From positions 1 to 9,999 of the forward strand of contig BNUY01000120.1 in assembly GCA_025997715.1 (NCBI GenBank): 9,999 nucleotides of DNA, written 5' to 3'. The notes under the pieces are model-generated. The model saw only the letters and a program-made list of their open reading frames with translations. It was not told the DNA's origin and ran no database searches. This document shows, piece after piece, positions 5,582-9,999 of this stretch (position 1 is its first letter; each line of letters starts with the position of its first letter). Position numbers and translations under genes: made by a program. Source of the DNA: Spirochaetia bacterium (GTDB taxonomy: Bacteria > Spirochaetota > Spirochaetia > Treponematales > Breznakiellaceae).

Positions 5582-6250
5582 ATGGGTTACGGTATCAAGA
5601 GCTATGTTCTGCGCGCCGGGCGGATGAGCGATGCCCAGCGGCGTTCCTACGAAACCCTCGCGGAGGGTTTTATTGTCCCCTTTGCCCCGGAGCCGGTGGA
5701 CCTAAGGCGTATCTTTGGCAACGAAAACCCGGTAACCCTTGAGATTGGTTTCGGCATGGGGATAGCCACCGCCATGATTGCGGAGGACAACCCGCAGAAA
5801 AACTATCTGGGGGTCGAGGTCCACCGTCCGGGTATTGGCCGGCTGCTCTGGGAAATTGAGAAGCGCAGTGTTTCTAACATCCGTATCATTGAATACGATG
5901 CGGTGGAGGTACTGGAGAAGATGATTAAGCCCTCGTCCCTGGCGGCTTTCCACATCTTCTTCCCCGACCCCTGGCCCAAAAAGCGGCACCACAAGCGGCG
6001 TCTCATAACCCGGCCCTTTACGGATATGCTCGCAGAAAAGCTGTGCCCCGGCGGCTATGTCTCCATGGTTACCGACTGGGCGGATTACGGGGATTGGGCT
6101 CTGGCGGAACTTGGCGCCACGGCGGGACTGAAGAACCGGTACGCGGGTTTTGCGGAAAAGCAAAGCTGGCGGCCGGAAACCAAGTTTGAGCGGAAGGGGC
6201 TTCTGAAACAGCATGAGGTACGGGAATTGTTTTTTGTAAAAGAAGAATAG
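5582..6250 (+). CDS. trmB: tRNA (guanine(46)-N7)-methyltransferase
   Basis: A 222-residue SAM-dependent enzyme that forms 7-methylguanosine at position 46 of tRNA variable loops. EIGFGMG (54-60) is the SAM-binding glycine motif, GVEVHRPG (77-84) holds the acidic residue that contacts the ribose, and FFPDPWPKKRHHKRR (126-140) is the hallmark TrmB motif. RPETKFERKG (197-206) is the conserved C-terminal substrate segment. Length is normal for the family. GGGGGAG just before the ATG is a good Shine-Dalgarno. It follows the putative lipoprotein gene with a 12-base gap and is followed by the first hairpin element, which may end the transcript. Confidence 0.96.
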   Translation: MGYGIKSYVLRAGRMSDAQRRSYETLAEGFIVPFAPEPVDLRRIFGNENPVTLEIGFGMGIATAMIAEDNPQKNYLGVEVHRPGIGRLLWEIEKRSVSNIRIIEYDAVEVLEKMIKPSSLAAFHIFFPDPWPKKRHHKRRLITRPFTDMLAEKLCPGGYVSMVTDWADYGDWALAELGATAGLKNRYAGFAEKQSWRPETKFERKGLLKQHEVRELFFVKEE

Positions 6251-6257
6251 GAATTTT

Positions 6258-6349
6258 TAACCGCAAAGGCGAAGAAGGCGCAGAAGGAAGGAAAAAGAAA
6301 AAAACCTTGTTTTCGTTTTACTTTTTCGCCTTCTTCGCCTTTGCGGTTA
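6258..6349. repeat. Long hairpin element A with 9-base periodic arms, possible terminator
   Basis: Bases 6258-6280 pair perfectly with 6327-6349 (23 base pairs, beginning TAACCGCAAAGG and ending CCTTTGCGGTTA). The interior is AT-rich and can pair further (AAAAAG at 6292-6297 with CTTTTT at 6321-6326). After the leading TAA the left arm is a degenerate 9-base tandem: CCGCAAAGG (6261), CGAAGAAGG (6270), and a third unit at 6279. TTTTT follows one base after the stem on the plus strand (6350-6354), so it may act as an intrinsic terminator for trmB. It fills most of the trmB-ligA gap. It shares architecture with the element at 9839-9938. Confidence 0.88.
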
Positions 6350-6374
6350 TTTTTAAAGTGAAGAGGAATGATAC

Positions 6375-8327
6375 ATGAAGAATGAACGGGTTAATTCCCT
6401 TGAGCAGCTTACGCAGCTTATACAGAAATATCAGAAATCCTATTACGACGGGGAGGCGGAGATTGGGGATGCCGAATTCGACCGCCTCTGGGATGAGTTA
6501 CAGGCCCTGGACCCCGCCAACCCTATCCTGAAAAAAGTGGGGGCGGACGGCGGTAGTGATACTACCGATGGCTTTCCAAAAGCCCGGCACCTTATCCCCA
6601 TGGGGAGCCAGGAGAAGGCCGCTAACCCGGAGGAGTTCCGTGCCTGGGCCGCAAAGGTAAGCGGCCCGGCCGCCGGGCTGGACCGGCGCTTCATCGTCCA
6701 GTACAAACTCGACGGGGCAAGCCTGGAACTACAATATGAAAAGGGGAAGCTGGTACGGGCCATCACCCGGGGGGACGGGACCATCGGGGACGAGATTACC
6801 GCAAATGCCCGGCGTATGGCCGGGGTGCTTACGGAGTTGACGGTTCCCTTTTCCGGCGGGGTCCGGGGGGAAGTGGTGATGACCCATGCCGTGTGGCGGA
6901 AAAAGTACACGGAAAAGGCCAACTGCCGGAACGCCGCCAACGGGATCATGCGCCGGAAGGATGGGGCGGGCTGCGAGGACCTTGCGCTTATCACCTACGA
7001 TGCCGCTGCGGAGGGGGATGACGCGTATTTTGCCGATGAGCTTAGTAAGATAGACTGGCTAAAAAAGCAGGGCTTTAAGGTTACGGTTACCAGGGAGTTT
7101 ACCGGCGCCGAAGCGGTGATTGCCTACCGGGCGGAGGTGGCGTCTTTGCGGGAGGGGCTTCCCGTGGACATTGACGGCCTCGTCATAAAAGACCCCGCAA
7201 CGGATATGGCGGACCTGCGAAGAGCCCGGCCGGAAAAGCAAATCGCTTTCAAGTTTGAACTGGAAACCGCGTTCAGTATACTTCGTGCGGTGGAGTGGAG
7301 CGAATCCGGGGCCACCTATACCCCCATCGGCATTGTGGACCCGGTGCGGATTGCGGGAACCACGGTACAAAGGGCCAACCTCAACAACCCCGACATGATC
7401 CGCTCCCTGGGCCTTATGATAGGCTCCGCCGTATCGGTGGTGAAGCGGGGGGAGATTATCCCCAAGATTGAAGGGCTTGCCCCCGGGGGCGCATTACCAT
7501 CAAAGTCATTGCCCGCTGAAAAAACAGCAATAGTGTTTCCAGATCGGTGTACCTCCTGTGATACGGAACTGGTGGACGGCGGTACCCGGCTGTACTGTCC
7601 CAACCCCGGCTGCCCCAAGCGGCTCCTCCACCGGCTGGAGAAGTGGGTGTCCGTGCTGGACATCCGGGAACTGGGGGAAAAGCTGATCCGCCAGCTCTAT
7701 GACAAGGAACGGGTGCGGCAAATCGCCGACCTCTACACCCTGGAACCGGCGGAACTGGCCGACTATGATCGCATGGGGGAACTGTCTGCGGCCAAGGTGG
7801 TCCGCCACATCCGTACCCCCCGAACGCTGTCCCTTGCGGCCTTTGTCGCGGGGTTTGACTTTGAAGGGGTAGGGGAGACCATCATGGACAAGGTGGCCGC
7901 CGCAGGCTTTGATACCCTGGAAAAACTTAGGGCTGCGGCGGTGGAGGAACTGGCCGCCGTTTACGGCCTGGGGGAGATCACCGCCCGCACCATTGTTGAG
8001 GGCCTTGCGGAAACCCGTGATGAAATGGACGCGGTCCTCGCCGGGGGCATCATCAGTATTGCTGCGCCCCCTGCCGCCGACGCCCAGCCCCTGCGGGGGA
8101 AGTCCTTCTGCTTTACCGGGGAACTTGTTTCGATGAAGCGGGGCGAAGCTGAAGAAAAGATAAAGGCCCTGGGGGCTCAGGCGAAATCATCGGTGGTAAA
8201 GGATCTGTCGTTCCTGGTAACCAACGATCCCGAATCAGGGTCCGGAAAAAACGTCAAGGCGCGGAAGCTGGGGGTGGCTATCATTGATGAGGAGCAGTTT
8301 CTGGCTATACTTGCGGCTAATTCCTAA
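6375..8327 (+). CDS. ligA: NAD-dependent DNA ligase LigA, divergent type
   Basis: A 650-residue enzyme that seals DNA nicks using NAD+. The domain order is complete. The N-terminal Ia domain has YYDGEAEIGDAEFDRL (23-38). The adenylation domain has the active-site Lys111 in KLDGAS, TRGDG (131-135), GEV (165-167), DGLVIK (267-272) and FKFE (292-295). An OB fold follows (GIVDPVRIAGTTVQ, KRGEIIPKI), then a four-cysteine zinc site (Cys392, Cys395, Cys408, Cys413), helix-hairpin-helix repeats (about 430-550) and a C-terminal BRCT domain (about 571-650, FCFTGELVSM). Some canonical stretches differ: PMGSQEK (75-81) replaces the usual PMLSLxx, and NAANGIMRRKDG (186-197) replaces the usual NxAAGSLRQLD. 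GAGGAA before the ATG at 6375 supports the start. It converges with the ATPase gene, with two bases between stops. Confidence 0.95.
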   Translation: MKNERVNSLEQLTQLIQKYQKSYYDGEAEIGDAEFDRLWDELQALDPANPILKKVGADGGSDTTDGFPKARHLIPMGSQEKAANPEEFRAWAAKVSGPAAGLDRRFIVQYKLDGASLELQYEKGKLVRAITRGDGTIGDEITANARRMAGVLTELTVPFSGGVRGEVVMTHAVWRKKYTEKANCRNAANGIMRRKDGAGCEDLALITYDAAAEGDDAYFADELSKIDWLKKQGFKVTVTREFTGAEAVIAYRAEVASLREGLPVDIDGLVIKDPATDMADLRRARPEKQIAFKFELETAFSILRAVEWSESGATYTPIGIVDPVRIAGTTVQRANLNNPDMIRSLGLMIGSAVSVVKRGEIIPKIEGLAPGGALPSKSLPAEKTAIVFPDRCTSCDTELVDGGTRLYCPNPGCPKRLLHRLEKWVSVLDIRELGEKLIRQLYDKERVRQIADLYTLEPAELADYDRMGELSAAKVVRHIRTPRTLSLAAFVAGFDFEGVGETIMDKVAAAGFDTLEKLRAAAVEELAAVYGLGEITARTIVEGLAETRDEMDAVLAGGIISIAAPPAADAQPLRGKSFCFTGELVSMKRGEAEEKIKALGAQAKSSVVKDLSFLVTNDPESGSGKNVKARKLGVAIIDEEQFLAILAANS

Positions 8328-8332
8328 AGCTA
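8318..8332 (+). repeat. 15-base direct repeat, left copy (ligA 3' end)
   Basis: TAATTCCTAAAGCTA is repeated exactly at 9966-9980, with looser similarity continuing on both sides (TGC before; ATAG..AGC after), about 30 bases in total. This copy contains the ligA stop codon and the ATPase stop codon. The two copies bracket the ATPase gene and the second hairpin element. Confidence 0.7.
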
Positions 8333-9733
8333 AGCATAGAGCATCTTCAAATCAACCAACAGCACATTCCCCTCCTCCGCCGCAGCCCGTTTCAAGGACG
8401 CCGTAAACCCGGATTTAGAAAAAAGCACATAAAACTGAGAAGTAAATTGCGGGAACCTTGATGCCTTTTCCTTTAGCGTCTCCAGAATATCGTTTCCCAT
8501 CATTCTGTTGGTCCACTTACATTCACAAAAAAGCGCCTCCTTCCGGTTATACGCCAGAATGTCTATTTCGATTTCCGTTTTAGTTTTTGGGCTGGACCCC
8601 CACCAGCGCCCAATATGGGTAAAGAGAAAGGGAAGTTGGACGGATCCACGCTTTGATCCATTGAGTTTGCGGAGATATTCTTTGCAGACATTCTCAAAAA
8701 CTTCTGAACCGGTAAATTCGCTCAGGAAAGGGGTCACCATGCGGTCATACAAGAGGCCGCCGTTTCCCTGTTCCACCAGCTCGGTATTTTCAAAGACAAA
8801 GGCATACCAGAATTTAAAAAAGTTATCCATGAGTTTATAAATACTGCGTTTCCCCGTTTCTTCACCTATGGGGGTTTCCCTGGTAAGGATATGCAGCTCC
8901 AGTAATGAGCGTATATATTTAAGGCACTTATCACGGGGTATGCCGGTTTTTGTCACAATATCATTAAGCCTGGTCTGCCCCTTGGCAATAGCTTCGATAA
9001 TTGCATTGTAAACCTGGGGCCTCCGCAGTTCTTCCTTCAATAAATTCCGGGGTTCTTCGTATAAGGCCGACGGCCTGGATAAAATGCCCGTAACGATATT
9101 GTCACGGAGAGAACGAACATCATCAATGTGGATGAGATACTGCGGGATGCCCCCCATGATGCCATAGGCGGCAAGCTTATCTTCAAGGCTGTAGCGGGGG
9201 AAGAAGCGCGCACTATCCCTATAGCCAAAGGGCAAAACTTCCATCTGGGAACTCAGCCTTCCGTAGAGAGGGCTTTTTTCACTTAAGACCCCCCGCTCCA
9301 TAAAACTCATACTTGAGCCGCAGATAATTAAAAACAGCTCTGTTTTCCTATACAGGTGATCAATGATGTTTTGCAGAATAGACGGGATGGATTTATTGGC
9401 CGCCGCCAAATAGGGAAATTCATCTAAAGCCAGGACGAGCCGTTCCGACGCGCCCTCCCGTGCAATAAATTCAAAAGCCCGGTTCCATGTGTCAAAGGGC
9501 GGTAAATCGCCGATACCGAAATGGTCAAAGACCCTTTCCGAAAAAAGCTTTAACGCCGTGGTATCATCATATTCCTGGGCCGCGAAAAAGATCGCCGGTT
9601 TATCCTTAATAAACTCAGAAATGATGGTGGTTTTTCCAACCCGCCGTCTTCCATACATAACAATGAACTGAAAGCCGCCCCTGTCGTACCGTTCTTTCAA
9701 ATGGCCCAGTTCCCGTTCCCTTCCGATAATCAT
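8330..9733 (-). CDS. ATPase of the archaeal-ATPase/DUF234 family with nuclease-like C-terminus
   Basis: A 467-residue P-loop ATPase of the family of archaeal-type ATPases fused to DUF234. Residues 28-36 (GRRRVGKTT) are Walker A and LVLALDEFPYLA (99-110) is Walker B with Asp104 and Glu105. CGSSMSFMERG (138-148) is the typical sensor region. Residues about 240-285 look like a winged helix. The C-terminus carries EIEIDILAYN and FCECKW (Asp391, Glu404, Lys406), the D...ExK pattern of PD-(D/E)XK nuclease folds. These proteins are common in archaea and anaerobic bacteria, often in mobile or defence-rich contexts, and their function is poorly known. AGGA 8 bases before the ATG supports the start. 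Two tandem palindromes lie 29-61 bases upstream. It converges with ligA and is bracketed by a 15-base repeat, which suggests insertion. Confidence 0.9.
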   Translation of the reverse strand: MIIGRERELGHLKERYDRGGFQFIVMYGRRRVGKTTIISEFIKDKPAIFFAAQEYDDTTALKLFSERVFDHFGIGDLPPFDTWNRAFEFIAREGASERLVLALDEFPYLAAANKSIPSILQNIIDHLYRKTELFLIICGSSMSFMERGVLSEKSPLYGRLSSQMEVLPFGYRDSARFFPRYSLEDKLAAYGIMGGIPQYLIHIDDVRSLRDNIVTGILSRPSALYEEPRNLLKEELRRPQVYNAIIEAIAKGQTRLNDIVTKTGIPRDKCLKYIRSLLELHILTRETPIGEETGKRSIYKLMDNFFKFWYAFVFENTELVEQGNGGLLYDRMVTPFLSEFTGSEVFENVCKEYLRKLNGSKRGSVQLPFLFTHIGRWWGSSPKTKTEIEIDILAYNRKEALFCECKWTNRMMGNDILETLKEKASRFPQFTSQFYVLFSKSGFTASLKRAAAEEGNVLLVDLKMLYA

Positions 9734-9761
9734 AGGGCATTTCCTGCCTGAAAAAGATGGT

Positions 9762-9794
9762 GTGAACTCGTAAGTTCATAACTCATGAGTTCAC
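9762..9794 (-). promoter_or_regulatory. Tandem palindromes upstream of the ATPase gene, candidate operator
   Basis: Two related 14-base units lie 15 bases apart: AACTCGTAAGTTCA (9765-9778) and AACTCATGAGTTCA (9780-9793), 12 of 14 identical. AACTCATGAGTT (9780-9791) is a perfect palindrome. The outer ends GTGAACTC (9762-9769) and GAGTTCAC (9787-9794) also pair as an 8-base inverted repeat. The block is 29-61 bases upstream of the ATPase start, where a dimeric regulator could bind twice on the promoter, or the transcript leader could fold as a hairpin. Confidence 0.5.
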
Positions 9795-9838
9795 CTTTAT
9801 GTATAGAGGATTTTGTCTTATCCTGCAAGCCCTAATAA

Positions 9839-9938
9839 TAACCACGGACCACACTGACCACACGGACACGGACAGGACGGGCTGGGTTTTTTGTCTGTCT
9901 TTTTCTTTTGTCCGTGTTGTCCGCGAGGTCGGTGGTTA
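9839..9938. repeat. Long imperfect hairpin element B with 9-base periodic arms
   Basis: Bases 9839-9868 pair with 9909-9938 with a few mismatches. The terminal TAACCAC/GTGGTTA and the inner ACACGGACA/TGTCCGTGT are perfect. An inner stem forms between GACAG (9871-9875) and CTGTC (9895-9899). After the leading TAA the left arm is a degenerate 9-base tandem: CCACGGACC (9842), ACACTGACC (9851), and a third unit at 9860. The right arm shows the same 9-base periodicity. It has the same plan as element A at 6258-6349 but a different unit sequence. It lies upstream of the ATPase gene. Confidence 0.85.
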
Positions 9939-9939
9939 A

Positions 9940-9999
9940 TTATTCTTCCTCTTCCTTCAGATGCTTAATTCCTAAAGCTATGTATAGGAGCCGGAATCC
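9940..9999 (-). CDS. Possible 3' end of a gene entering from beyond the window
   Basis: On the minus strand, 19 codons are open up to a TAA at 9942-9940, ending with a run of glutamates (IKHLKEEEE) after a hydrophobic stretch (LLYIALGI). Hairpin element B starts two bases past this stop, which is where an intergenic repeat would be expected. No family can be recognised from so few residues. A second frame on the same strand ends at 9979 (DSGSYT, then TAG); it aligns with the end of the ATPase gene through the 15-base repeat, so either frame, or neither, may be real. Confidence 0.28.
   Translation of the reverse strand, partial: GFRLLYIALGIKHLKEEEE
9966..9980 (+). repeat. 15-base direct repeat, right copy
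   Basis: Exact copy of TAATTCCTAAAGCTA found at 8318-8332, with weaker similarity extending into the flanks. It marks the far side of the segment that holds the ATPase gene and hairpin element B, 1,648 bases from the left copy. Confidence 0.7.

Noticed and set aside
6443..8136. Several open frames on either strand within ligA
   Set aside because: Frame shadows of a GC-rich gene; no start signals or protein features.
6258..9938. Hairpin elements as a CRISPR array or tRNA
   Set aside because: The 9-base units are tandem and degenerate with no spacers, and no cloverleaf or anticodon arm can be drawn.

Overview
The window reads as a bacterial chromosome segment. Several housekeeping genes (trmB, ligA, an RluA-family pseudouridine synthase) look spirochaete-like. 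Together with a GC-rich background and the D-lyxose isomerase / PfkB sugar genes, this suggests a Treponema of the gut-symbiont type. That assignment is inference from protein resemblance only. Genes sit on both strands with very short gaps.

Layout: (1) 17-1500, plus strand: a D-lyxose isomerase followed by a PfkB-type sugar kinase that has lost its C-terminal catalytic end. (2) 1502-2365, minus strand: a protein joining an N-terminal P-loop domain to a C-terminal Asp23/Gls24-like domain; its 3' end is butted against the broken kinase. (3) 2448-2857, plus strand: a small toxin-antitoxin pair with an intact HicB-like (DUF1902-type) antitoxin and a HicA-like toxin interrupted by one in-frame TGA. 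(4) 2858-3829, minus strand: an RluA/RluC-family pseudouridine synthase. (5) 3910-4898, plus strand: a strikingly AT-rich two-gene cassette, a DUF6922-like small protein overlapping an AbiEii-type nucleotidyltransferase, probably a second toxin-antitoxin module acquired by transfer. A 19-base exact direct repeat lies inside the pseudouridine synthase gene and again at the far edge of the cassette. (6) 4907-6250, plus strand: a putative lipoprotein gene and trmB, 12 bases apart. (7) 6375-8327, plus strand: a divergent NAD-dependent DNA ligase. (8) 8330-9733, minus strand: an ATPase of the archaeal-ATPase/DUF234 type, convergent with ligA. (9) 9734-9999: a double palindrome upstream of the ATPase, a large hairpin element, and the possible 3' end of a further minus-strand gene.

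Two features recur. First, two long hairpin elements (6258-6349 and 9839-9938) share TAACCRC/GYGGTTA ends and arms made of degenerate 9-base units, although their unit sequences differ; they look like members of a dispersed intergenic repeat class. Second, four genes without a Shine-Dalgarno sequence (starts at 2365 minus, 2448, 3910 and 4907) have a -10-like box ending only 6-9 bases before the start codon, as expected for leaderless transcripts, whereas the other well-placed genes have a recognisable Shine-Dalgarno sequence. Overall the window is a housekeeping backbone with defence/toxin-antitoxin insertions and gene decay. No CRISPR array, rRNA, tRNA or transposase was seen.
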